NCBI GenBank assembly: GCA_000750105.3
Contig: JPHH03000023.1
Span: 62,001 to 126,000 of the forward strand
Length of the DNA: 64,000 bases
Source of the DNA: Tolypocladium sp. Sup5 PDA-1
Lineage: Eukaryota > Ascomycota > Sordariomycetes > Hypocreales > Ophiocordycipitaceae
Direction: 5' to 3'
Each line of letters opens with the position of its first letter. The stretch's first letter is position 1. Shown in pieces: positions 20,624 through 30,090 of this stretch. The notes below the pieces were generated by a model. That model saw only the letters and a list, made by a program, of their open reading frames with translations. It was not told where the DNA came from and did no database searches. A program made the position numbers and the translations under genes.

Positions 20624-21463
20624 GATGGGCAGATGGCGAAGGTATCAGTGCAGTCCTAAGGTAATTTGGTGAGGTTACAAAGGAGAGTCGAGAGGTTAGG
20701 ATGGACTTTAAAATGCATGTGGACTGTTGGTACGTAATTCACTGGCTCACGTGATGTGCGTTGAACATCAAACCTTTGGGTGCTGGTTGGAGAACAAAGG
20801 GCCAAACTCGTTAGTTAGGTCACCAACCACACTCCAATTCCGGACATATCGACCCCAAGACTGTTCAAAGCAATCGAACCGTTGGTATTGACAAACAGCC
20901 AGTTTGCACGCAGCGCCTTGACGGTCATGTTTGTTTCGTCAGGTGGCGTCCTATCCCTAAATGCACCCGTAAATATTACGGGTACCTCCCTTGGAAACTC
21001 CCAGGGCCCCGCTGGTGAGCCGGATCCGGCCCTTCGACCGCCGACTTTCACGGAGTCCAACTGCTTCACGCGAACAAGGCCAGGCAGGGGTGCTCTGCCA
21101 CAAGATGCATATTTGTTTTGTGTGACATACAGAACCAAGTACCAGTATACGCTCCAAAGCCGGGCTCCTTTATTCCGCTCTCAGTGCTTTGCTTTATGTA
21201 GACGCAGGTGGTCTATCCCTATTAGCAAACGCCGTCCAAACCGTAGCCGCAGGTGACTACGCAAGATCAAAGAGAGGAAGAGCAATCGCTTGGAATTGTT
21301 GTAGGCTGTGTTTGCTGGATATAGCTTCTGTCTTGACGGGAAGGATGATACAGGACTGTAGAATGTTCGGCATCTTATCCCGGACTCATGTTATCTCATC
21401 TGCTCCCATCCATTCTATCTCGCCAAGCTCATAGACAACTTTGACTCCTTCATCAGACCAACC
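20624..21463. other. Intergenic region
   Basis: Contains the promoters of the divergent kinase-fold gene and of the broken DUF7770-like gene. An open frame of 107 codons (20815-21138, minus) resembles nothing known to me and is not called. Confidence 0.5.
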
Positions 21464-22228
21464 ATGCCACGCGGACTGAGCCCTCCTCCCGAAGATGACG
21501 GGTATAACCTCACGTATAAACCGGAGGTTTTGCCTCGGGAACTTATATCCAGACGTACGCTTATCAAGAAAATCTACATCGAATTCTTGGCATTAGACTC
21601 CCGCAGAGATGCCAAGAACCACGCAGTCATCAAGGTCGACTTCAAAGAAAAGTGCGGGGGATACAAAGGCGTGCGTATTGCCATGGATGTTGACTACGAT
21701 GTCGAAGGCAGCGACTCCTACCAACCAGGCAAGTTTCTCGTCAAGCCGGTCACATGGGACGGTCCCTCTCGAAGCTCGGCATGCAGCTGTCAGGTCAAGA
21801 TAACAAAGGAGGGCCTCTCGCTTGGCCACATCATTAATGCGCTCCTGCAAGACGGGCTGCACTATTTCTACTTTGTCTGTATAACGACAAGCCTTTTGGT
21901 TGTCGTGACTTCATGTAAGCCCTCTACAGCCTACACAACTACCAACATAGCTAGACCCATGCTGACATGTAATTAGCACACAGGCTGTATATATACTAGA
22001 GCGGGAGGGATACATTGGAACGACAATCGACCACTCCAAGTCGACCAACCGGCACATTCCTGTCACTACCGCCTACGATGCGCTCGGCATACGATATTCG
22101 CCCGGGCACACGATCCCTCTCCCATCGACAAGGGCCACTTTTTGTCCTATGTTCGCACCGAAACTGCCGTTATGCCGTACGCAGGGTCGCAGCGGGCGGA
22201 GGATGTTAGGGCAGTGCTTGCTGGCTAG
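21464..22228 (+). pseudogene. Fungal hypothetical protein, DUF7770-like, frame-broken
   Basis: The first ~140 codons from the ATG at 21464 look like real coding sequence (NHAVIKVDF, LGHIINALLQDGLHYFYF). The frame then passes through VCITTSLLVVV, while a frame two bases away reads YNDKPFGCRDF, the Gly-Cys-Arg-aromatic motif expected next in DUF7770-type proteins. A GTAAGC donor and AATTAG acceptor (21914-21976) lead to TQAVYILEREGYIG. After that another frame change is needed to reach KGHFLSYVRTETAVMPYAG and the TAG at 22226-22228. Two breaks suggest a recently damaged gene; sequencing error at the breaks or an unrecognised intron are alternatives. Function of the family is unknown. Confidence 0.45.
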
Positions 22229-22746
22229 GAGGCTACACTATTCATGTTCTTAGATTGCTCTCACATCACATGCTCCCTTAATTCTCATAGCAGCGCTCTA
22301 ATTGCAGCGATGCTGAAGATTGTACCTGGCAACCTCTACAACTGAGGTATTGGAGGCAGAGACGGGCAAAGCCTAGTCAGTTTGCGCTTGGTAGTGGCCG
22401 TATCTACCGCAAATAACGACCTCTGACGAGCAAGTATTCTTTTTGAGAAGCCGACAGCCATGGCCGTATTCAAGCTTACTTGGAGGTGCGAGCCACAGCG
22501 TACTCCCGCCTCAACTCCGGCATTGGACGCGGAAGCCGATTCATTGTCCTCCAGGCTGAGCCGCGGGTTTCCAGAATGATTAGGCACGCCAGCTTGCGCC
22601 ATCACGTTCGAGTCGTGGAGATGACCTCTTGGTGCTTAAACTTATACAATCAGTACGCCCTGCTCGGCCAGGCAGCTGGTGCGGCCTCTGGATGGCCAAA
22701 CGTACCATCTATCGGCTGTAATGCTATGAACCCTGTGTTTCAGTAG
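22229..22746. other. Intergenic or 5' part of the Cys-rich gene
   Basis: An open frame (22480-22746) lies in the same frame as the downstream gene and stops at TAG 22744-22746, right beside CAG triplets that could serve as a splice acceptor. It may hold an upstream exon, but no motif confirms it. The opposite strand also has an 89-codon open frame of low complexity. Confidence 0.4.
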
Positions 22747-23703
22747 CAGCGAATTGCGCCGATTTATTGCTATCCCTTACCTGCCACTGTCCCAGGCGTC
22801 CCTGGCAAGACCGTTTACCGCCAGGCACGTTTCATACGACGTGGCAAGGACGGCAAAGGCGATGGAACTCTTACACTGTACTGTCCACTCAAGAAGGCCC
22901 GAAAAGACATTCCAAGGGCTGCCCTCGAACATCACCAACTTCAGCGTGGGAGGCCGTGTTACCTCGTATTCGAGATTATGCATGGAAATGAGCCACACCA
23001 CACACCATACATCGGATGCCCAACCGTGGAGACTTTCAGACACTTTGCACAAGCATCCCGGCTTGGTGTTCGTCTCGAATGGCATAACGAAGAATTGCAG
23101 AAGTGGATGTCACTCCCCTTGCAATCTCACGGCTTTTGTGGAAGATTCTGGAAGGGCGCTTCACGTCGCGACGAGACGCTGGCACTTTCAGTCTGGCGAA
23201 AGGCAATGGATGTTATCCAGGCTCTAGAAGGCATCGCTTACAGCGGGCCTCTCAGCGGCTTCTACGAACGTCTGCTCTTTCCGATGACTGATGTTTTGGA
23301 CATTCGGCTTGATCATCTGAGGCAAACGGCTCAGTGGGTGCCACGGCAGGGGAAAGTAATGCCTGCACCGCAAAGAGCCACATTTCTCGAGAACGCCAAC
23401 TTCTTGAGGCAATTCACCCAGGGAACCAGTACCGTTACCAAGGCTCCCAGTGATCGTTCGGACTATTGGAAACCGACAGAGCAAGACTGCCGTGGCAGTA
23501 CAAGCGGGCACGGCAAGTGTGATCTCTGCGTGTACATGTGCCGCGGCAGCGTATCCGCAGCGTGTGAGGTGGATCCTCAGAGACAGGATGCAAATGAGCG
23601 TGATGTATGCAAGCTTTGCTCATTGCTCAACCGGCCTTGTACCTTCACGACTCGCAGTACTGCCCTTGAGCAATGGGCGTCTTTGGAGCTGTACGTACTG
23701 TAG
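22747..23703 (+). CDS. Uncharacterised Cys-rich protein with zinc-finger-like C terminus, 5' end unresolved
   Basis: The frame is open from 22747 to the TAG at 23701-23703 (318 codons), but its first ATG is at 22978. Codons before that ATG read like protein (GKTVYRQARFIRRGKDGKG and CYLVFEIMHGNEP), so the true start or an upstream exon is probably left of 22747. The C terminus has a cysteine pattern C-x2-C-x3-C-x7-C-x14-C-x2-C-x6-C ending CKLCSLLNRPCTF, which may bind zinc. I do not recognise the family. A decayed second copy at 54.0-54.6 kb shares PQRATFLENA, the CKLCS.LNRPCTF block and the order between them; this shared conservation is the main support that it is a real gene. Nothing indicates membrane location or secretion. 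Confidence 0.6.
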   Translation, partial: QRIAPIYCYPLPATVPGVPGKTVYRQARFIRRGKDGKGDGTLTLYCPLKKARKDIPRAALEHHQLQRGRPCYLVFEIMHGNEPHHTPYIGCPTVETFRHFAQASRLGVRLEWHNEELQKWMSLPLQSHGFCGRFWKGASRRDETLALSVWRKAMDVIQALEGIAYSGPLSGFYERLLFPMTDVLDIRLDHLRQTAQWVPRQGKVMPAPQRATFLENANFLRQFTQGTSTVTKAPSDRSDYWKPTEQDCRGSTSGHGKCDLCVYMCRGSVSAACEVDPQRQDANERDVCKLCSLLNRPCTFTTRSTALEQWASLELYVL

Positions 23704-24042
23704 TGACTTCACGTGATGAAAGCCCGCCGAGTCCATCAAGAGGAAAGAGCCATGTCGTTCTTGCCCATGCGATGATGAGCCCGTGACCCAGCGCAACAAG
23801 GCAACTTCAATTTTTTTTCGTTTCGACGATGCTCCATTGACGACGACGCTCCATTGACGACGACGACCGAGATTCTTCGCCCGTGTCGTTCCCCTCTTCC
23901 AACGCCGCAATGTCAGTCTCCGACTTCCCCGGCCCGCCGCAGGCCCGCCCCGCCGCCGCCGCCGCCGCCGCCGATCCTCCCGCCCGTCCTCGCACTCTCG
24001 TGTAAGTCAAACCTCCCTAGAGTCAACAAGGAGCTAGTAATT

Positions 24043-24741
24043 ATGCGTACTAATATAGTCGCAGTTGAAGAACTTGCTCAGGAGGCCGACCTTAAGCTTA
24101 GGCGACTCGAAAGAGAAGCTCGAGCGTCTCGTTTTGGGCACCTGGTTGCCCACCTCCCCCATTCAGGCATCGATTGGTCGATTTCGAGCGAAGATATGTT
24201 CAATGGGACGTGTTTGGTGCCAGACATGGGATGCGATGGCATAAAGAGCAGAAACATGTGGGAGCATGCCTCCCATTACAAGAACAAGGCGCATCTCGTG
24301 AGTCTAAATAGCCCAAACCCGGGCACTCTAATGGTGGAAATTGCGGCTAATCAACACATTATCAAGCGATACGAGGAGCAGAAGAAGAAAGAGGTCGAAG
24401 AGGCGGAGAGCCTTGCCCTGAAACATCCTCCCGCTGCCGCCACGAGCCCCCCAGGCCCCCTGCCCACCGACGCGCCGGCTCCCGCCGCCGTCAACACCAC
24501 CACCCTCCCCTCCCCTGATGACGAGGACGAGGACGATGACGATGATGACGACGACGATGATAATGGCGATGACGATGAAGATGAGGAGGACAGCGAGGAC
24601 GAGGACATGACAGACATCGCCCCCTCCCCCTTCCCCACCCCTCAACGACGACGACGACGACGACGACAGGGCCGATATGTGTTCCCCCTGCCTCCCCTAC
24701 TCCCCCCCACAAGCCGATGGAGAGGAAGAGAAAGAGAATGA
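24043..24741 (+). CDS. Hypothetical acidic low-complexity protein (232 aa), model uncertain
   Basis: From ATG 24043 the frame has a plausible coiled-coil start (VEELAQEADLKLRRLEREA), a non-repetitive middle (SGIDWSISSEDMFNGTC, MWEHASHYKNKAHLVSL), then a charged helix (KRYEEQKKKEVEEAESL), a Pro/Ala-rich part, a run of Asp/Glu (about codons 165-195) and an Arg-rich tail. Just upstream, GTACTAATATAGTCGCAG looks like a branch site and acceptor with a GTAAGT donor near 24002, so the real gene may begin in an upstream exon rich in Pro or Ala; no ATG-started exon joins in frame by eye. No known domain recognised. Confidence 0.4.
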   Translation: MRTNIVAVEELAQEADLKLRRLEREARASRFGHLVAHLPHSGIDWSISSEDMFNGTCLVPDMGCDGIKSRNMWEHASHYKNKAHLVSLNSPNPGTLMVEIAANQHIIKRYEEQKKKEVEEAESLALKHPPAAATSPPGPLPTDAPAPAAVNTTTLPSPDDEDEDDDDDDDDDDNGDDDEDEEDSEDEDMTDIAPSPFPTPQRRRRRRRQGRYVFPLPPLLPPTSRWRGRERE

Positions 24742-25364
24742 AGAGCCAGGAGGCCTTCGCTTGCCCTCCCTGCCCCCGCTCCGACTCCCGGTCCGCCGCC
24801 GCCGCCATAGATACGGCAGCAATGACACCATCCCGGACTCGATGCCGCATAATGAGATAAACATCGACGAGCAGAGGATGACCCGACAGGCTACTAAGAG
24901 AAAGCGTGGAATAGATACTACTATTAGCTATTTCTAGGGATTTTAATCAAGTAATAACTTTGCTGCCTCTGTAGCAGCTATATGCTTTATCATCCGTTAT
25001 TCTAGATATATATGCGTGTTTAGCCGATTAGTCAGACTCTATTATTAAGTAAAGCTGAAAGCTTTACGATGCAGAGGGTACACGGCAAGTGCCCGAGCAA
25101 GCAGCTTCCAGCTTTGCATCTTTATTGAGTATTAACGTTGCGGGATTACCAGCCCCTCGGACACCGGTCGATGGATGAATCCCGTTCGGTCATTGGTTGA
25201 AGTTGTGCCGAGTTAGTATGCGATGCTAATAAGAAGCTACCCCTCGACGGCTACGCGGTATAGAACTCGGGCTTCAGTCTTAATGACAATATAGTAGCTA
25301 CTTTTGCTCCTACCAAACTACAGACCTATCCTTGTAATTTCTTACTATATTAGCGGCAGGTATA
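24742..25364. other. AT-rich intergenic region
   Basis: From about 24940 the sequence is AT-rich with many stops in all frames. No gene or repeat recognised. Two adjacent copies of TATATTAGCGGCAGG lie at about 25349-25376, immediately beside the end of the mannitol dehydrogenase gene. Confidence 0.5.
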
Positions 25365-25376
25365 TTAGCGGCAGGT
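25349..25376. repeat. Short tandem duplication overlapping the 3' end of the mannitol dehydrogenase gene
   Basis: TATTAGCGGCAGGTA occurs twice in immediate succession. The second copy reaches into the stop codon of the minus-strand dehydrogenase gene, so the duplication has set the exact C terminus (…GGYTCR) or its 3' flank. Likely replication slippage. Confidence 0.6.
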
Positions 25377-26218
25377 ATAACCGCCGTCCACCGTAATATC
25401 GCATCCTGACGTATACGATGAGGCGTCCGAGACTAGGTAGACGTAGGCTCCCTTGAGCTCGGTTGCAAGGCCGTTTCGGCCAAGTGGGATCATGCTCCTC
25501 CAGAGCTCCTGGGTCTTGGGGTCGATAAAGTCGGACAGACCCGTGTCGATGTAGCCAGGCGAGATGCTGTTGACGCGGGCAAAGTCGCGCCACTCGTTGG
25601 CCAGCGAGCGGGCCATGTGGATGCAGCCGGCCTTGGCCACGTTGTAGGACGTCTGCTCCTGGGGGTAGTTGGCGATGTGGCCGGACATGGAGGCCGTGAT
25701 GACGAAGGAGCCGTGACCCTGCTTCTTGAAGTGGGCGCCGACGGCCTTGGCGCAGTATGCGGTGCCGTTGAGGTCGATCTGGATGACCTTGTCCCAGTCC
25801 TCCGAGGATCCGTCGATGACGCCGGCGTTGGCGGTGGCACCGGCACTAGGGGCACGACAGTTAGCACGAGCTTCGCCGAGTAAGACCTTGACACTTACTT
25901 GGCGATAAAGGCGTCAATCTTGCCAAAGTCCTTGATGACCTCGTTGACGAAGCGCTCCACATCCTTGTAGTCGCTGACGTTGGCCTTGTAGGCCTTGACC
26001 TTGACGCCGTAGTCCTTGATGAGCTCCTCGACGTTCCTTTCAGCACCCTCCTTGCGCGAGGAGTAGGTGATGGCAACGTCGGCACCCATCTCGGCGCAGC
26101 CGCGGGCAGCCTCGATGCCCATGCCCTTGGGGCCGGAAGCGCCGGTAATGACGACGACCTTGCCCTTGAGGCTGAAGAGGTCAGTGAGACGGGTGGACTT
26201 GGGGGGTAGCTGAGGCAT
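25365..26218 (-). CDS. NADP-dependent mannitol dehydrogenase-type SDR (266 aa)
   Basis: Two exons, complement(25365..25845, 25899..26218), with a 53-nt intron (GTAAGT, GCTAAC branch site, CCTAG acceptor) that splits the Asn of IANAG. The start LFSLKGKVVVITGASGPKG is the hallmark opening of fungal mannitol 2-dehydrogenase/sorbose reductase proteins, and AITYSSRKEGAE fixes NADP binding. Active-site residues are Ser in VITASMSG and Tyr/Lys in SYNVAK. The C-terminal GCDITVDGGYTCR closes the fold at the usual length. Known reaction: D-fructose + NADPH to mannitol, with relatives active on L-sorbose or L-xylulose. Mannitol turnover serves carbon storage and stress protection. Cytosolic. Confidence 0.93.
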
Positions 26219-27489
26219 TGTGGCGGTGTTGATGGGTGCTTGGTGAATATGAAGGTAGGCAGTGGATGGATTGGATGGGATGGGGATGATGTTTGGAAGA
26301 CGAGGGGAAGAATATCTATGAGGGAGGTGGAAGTGAGGGGAAGGGTAAGGTTAGGAGCTGTCCGTGAGAGTTAATAAGTGGCGCCGGCAAGCTGCCCGGG
26401 AGTCGACGTGGAAGCAAACGGAGGACCTGGATAGGTAGACTCGAGGCCCCACCGATGTCGTCACTACGGCATGCATGGTATGGCGGGAGGATGTCAGTGC
26501 TGAAGATGCCGCGTCTTGCGGGAGACCATGGCTTCTTGCTACTTTTTTGTTTGTCATGTTAACATGTCTCGATGTAAGCAATTGGTGACTGCCAGCGGGA
26601 GCCTTGTTAAGCTTGCGGTCAGCTGTCGTACGTGAGGGTTGGCTGCTTGATTGGATGGTTCCTCGTGTTGTACAAGGAGAGGCTGTTGGTGTGAGCAGCT
26701 CGTCCCGCCGGAACCGGCGAGATTGCCAAGGAGTGAAGAGGAGGGAGGGGTGAGGAGGGGCAACAAACGAGAACAAAGGGTGGGGCGGGGCAACATTTAC
26801 GACGATCATGTCATGATTATCAGACGCTGCGAGAGAGTCTGGCCTTTCCTTGTTGGTATGGACGGTATTATCGGGGTCCCTCAACCGCCTCTTGAAAGAC
26901 AAGACTGCCCCTTGATCAATACTACCAATTCACTCTTGCTCGTTTGAGGGAACAACGCATTAGCAGGCTCCGAGTCGAACTGGTGATTGACCCGAGGCAG
27001 GGTGGGGTTGTCACTCATCCATCGACCGTCGTAATAATACCCCCACAATCTTCAACGTCATCCTCCCGTGGGCCGTGGATGTCTATGACCCACCCCCTAC
27101 GACATTGTCTATCGTTCAAAAGCACCCCAATTGAAAACTTAATTGCTTTGTAGGCTCTTATACTTCAATTCATATGCGCGGCACAGAAGAAGTCTCTGGC
27201 TGCCGCCTCGCGGACTGATTCGACTCCGCTGGCTCGTCCGGCCCTCTGGGCTGTTCTCCATCCCGAGTCCCCTCTTCTACTAGGCCTCTTTCCAGACATC
27301 CGTCCAGCTTTTATTAACACGGCAATTTTCCGTAGAAGCACTGATATCCCGCTCTCGGCGCCAGGGACGACATGAGATGGCTCCGTGACGAGGGGGGTCA
27401 TGCTTAGGCACCAGCTCGTCAATGATCAAGTCGATTCACCTCTATTGGTCGGTGCTAGCTAAGACAATGAAGTTCAGGTGCCACTACCC
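26219..27489. other. Intergenic region, ~1.3 kb
   Basis: The first part is the promoter of the mannitol dehydrogenase gene, purine-rich on the plus strand (a pyrimidine-rich leader on the gene's strand). The rest is the 3' flank of the OPT gene. Open frames are short and unsupported. Confidence 0.5.
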
Positions 27490-30090
27490 CTACCAACTTT
27501 CACCAGGCAGCGCAATCTTGCTGCCGACCTTGCCGCCGTCAACCTCACCCAGCGTCAACGCGGCATTAATAACTCCAGCCAAGCCTTCGCCTGCGATGAG
27601 GCCAGCAGCAATCGAGAAACCGTACATTTCGAAGCTCTTGGCCGAGCGCTTCTGCCAGAACCAGGAAAAAATGCTTCCGCAGAGGATCGCGTTCGCTGGA
27701 GTAGCCAGTCAGCCATGTGGTGAGAGAAAGGGGACAAGAAGAGGGATGACTGACCATAGCCGGAATCAACGCCAAGGACCCAGGCTACACCGATGGCCAT
27801 CCAGTTGGGGAGCCACTCGCGGTACTTCTCGCGCTCGCCGACAAGATAGAAGTTTTTGAAAACTGCCTGAGTAGCAGCAACGACTCCCATAACGATGGAG
27901 AAGATGGCGCAGGAAAGTGGGATCGGGATCGTCGGAAGAGTTACAGCCTCAGCAACGGCCTTCCAGGCCACGACGGAGGGAGCCTGGAAAGGACAGTGGT
28001 CTGATGATTTGTTTTCATTCCAAACACACGGGTAGGCGGACATGAACAACACGAAAATGCCTGGCGCAAGGAAGACGGAGACCACAGCTCCCATTGCTTG
28101 CGCGTAGAACTGTAGGTGCGGGGGCGTCTTGAGTAGGAAACCGACACGGAAGTCGCTCGTCAGGGAGGTGGCAACGTCGGCGCAACCAGAAGCAATGTTG
28201 CCGGCAATAAGGTTGATTCTCTGAGCGTCAGTGACAGACATGTGGCCCTTGGTAATGCCGCCAAACACGAGCTGAGACGCCTTGGATGAGGCCGTCAGGG
28301 GTGCTGTGTCCGTGACCGCACCGCCGTCTATGAGTTGGTTAGCCAGAGTTCAGAGCGAGTTGTGTTGGCGAGTTCAAAGGCTAGTTAGGGAGTCACTTAC
28401 ATATTGATAGAAAGGCAAAGATGACTCCTAGGATGCAGGCAAGGATGGCGAGCCCGGCGTTCATGTCAAACTGGAAGTGGCACACGAGGCACGCCACCAC
28501 GGTCGTGGCAACGGCACCGGTGATCCAGACCCAGGTCGGCACCTGCTGATCCTTGGTAGCAAAGTCCTGAAGCAGGCTGGATTCGTCGTTGGCCTTGGCG
28601 GCGTGTTTCGCGAAGAACGGGCTCGACTTGCCGCGGGCCTGCAGGCCGTTGTTGATCGTAACCGCCATGCCACGGAAGGCGTACTTCGTCCCGTCATAGA
28701 TGACTCGGAAATGGAGTAGGAATTCCACCAGGCTGTACACGATCAAAACCATAACTCCGGGCCAGAGCATCCAGTAACGCGGGCTAGGGATATATCCTGC
28801 TGCTTTGATTCCACTTAAGCTGTTGAAGTTCATGAGCCCATCCCACTTTTCGGGCTCTTCAGTCGGGATTGCCTTCCCGATGCACACGCCGTAGTGAACA
28901 AGAAGAGGCCCGATGAGACCCCATGCCACAACTGTGGCACCCCACCAGGAGATAGAGGCATTGAGGCCGACGAGAATTCCAGAACCGAAGAAGGCCGGAG
29001 TCAGCTGGATATACCAACCCCAGTTCTCGATGTTGAGGGCCCAGCTGCTATAACCGCTCCCTACACACACATGTTAGCAAAATGCACGCTGCTTGCGCCA
29101 ATTGATGAACCTACAAATATGGATCCAGGTAAAAGGGTGTAGGTTATGCAGGATGCCATCGGCATACTGGGAAACCACAATATGAAGAAAGGCGGCGACG
29201 AAGGAATATCCCAAGGCCTTGATCTTTTTCATGGCGTCAGCAGCGCCAGAGCCGACGGCATGCATAGAACGGATAGCCAGCGCCGTAGCCGTCGGCGTTG
29301 GGAAAACCATGTTGAGCTCGCGGGCGACGTTGATGATGAAGAACTTGCGAAGAGGGACCGCGATGAAGAGGCCGAAGAAGGCACAGATGATGGTGATCGT
29401 AAGAATTCGGGGGAAGTCGGCCTTAGGGTCGTCGGACAAAAGGTTCAGCCTGTACATGGCAGGCAAGCCGGCGACGAACACGCCCGCCATGCCTCCTGCG
29501 CCCGTGGCGGCGGCCTGAACGATCTACAAGATAGTCAGCGGAAACTGAATTACCGATGACAGGGTGCTAAGACGACGTACCGAATTCTCCTGAGGTCCAA
29601 ATGGGGTGCCGATGCCCGGGACGCCGGGAAAAGCCTTCGTGAGGAGGAGGATGATCGCGTTGCCAAAGATGGCTCCAAACATGGTAGCAGTGAATGTGAA
29701 GCCCGTCTTGAGACCTGTGACAAAGGATTAGCCACCGGAAGGGCGTGTAGGAGTGGGATCACTAAAGTATCGCATATGGCGCCGTGGTAGTGAGTCTGGA
29801 TTTGGTGATGGTACATGTTGCTACATACCGAGGTAGACATTGGAAGCGTTCACTAGCGACCCCAAGACGATACCAGTAAGGACGGCACGGACAGTGAGCG
29901 GGCTTTTCTCCGGTGCCACGCCCTTGAGGGCAGGAAAGCTGGTGAAGAGGTCGGTGATCGGCTCGTCGACCTCGGACTCAGACTTGGTGTCAGACTGGAC
30001 GTCGACGGCTTCTACTGAAGGTCGTTTCTCGATGTTGCCAACAGGCGGATACTGCGTCTCGCGCGCGGCAACAACGGGCGTAGCCTCCAT
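27490..30090 (-). CDS. OPT-family oligopeptide/metal-chelate transporter (747 aa)
   Basis: Six exons on the minus strand: 29829..30090, 29581..29714, 29115..29523, 28401..29060, 27755..28327, 27490..27695; introns of 54-114 nt with GT/AG ends. After an ~60-residue hydrophilic N terminus, the protein has about a dozen hydrophobic segments. Family landmarks include SPLTVRAVLTGIVLGSLVNASNVYLGLKTGFTF, here split by intron 1, then GTPFGPQENS, INVARELNMVFPTPTATA, WGWYIQLTPAFFGSG and LVFGGITKGH, and the C-terminal GEGLAGVINAALTLGEV. This places it in the yellow-stripe/YPQ-like branch rather than the classic glutathione-transporting branch, by motif only. Proton-coupled import of small peptides or metal chelates at the plasma membrane is the known family role; the substrate is not readable. 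The ATG at 30090 is the first in frame. Confidence 0.9.

Noticed and set aside
20815..21138. 107-codon minus-strand open frame ending GVDMSGIGVWLVT
   Set aside because: Reads somewhat protein-like but matches no family I know and has no supporting splice partner.
23910..24001. Ala/Pro-rich first exon (MSVSDFPGPPQ...) for the acidic ORF
   Set aside because: Joining at the GTAAGT donor and the CAG acceptor gives an immediate stop or the wrong frame.
24520..24660. Repetitive GAC/GAT tract as a CRISPR-like or satellite repeat
   Set aside because: It is a triplet run coding for Asp/Glu and Arg within an open frame; no spacers.
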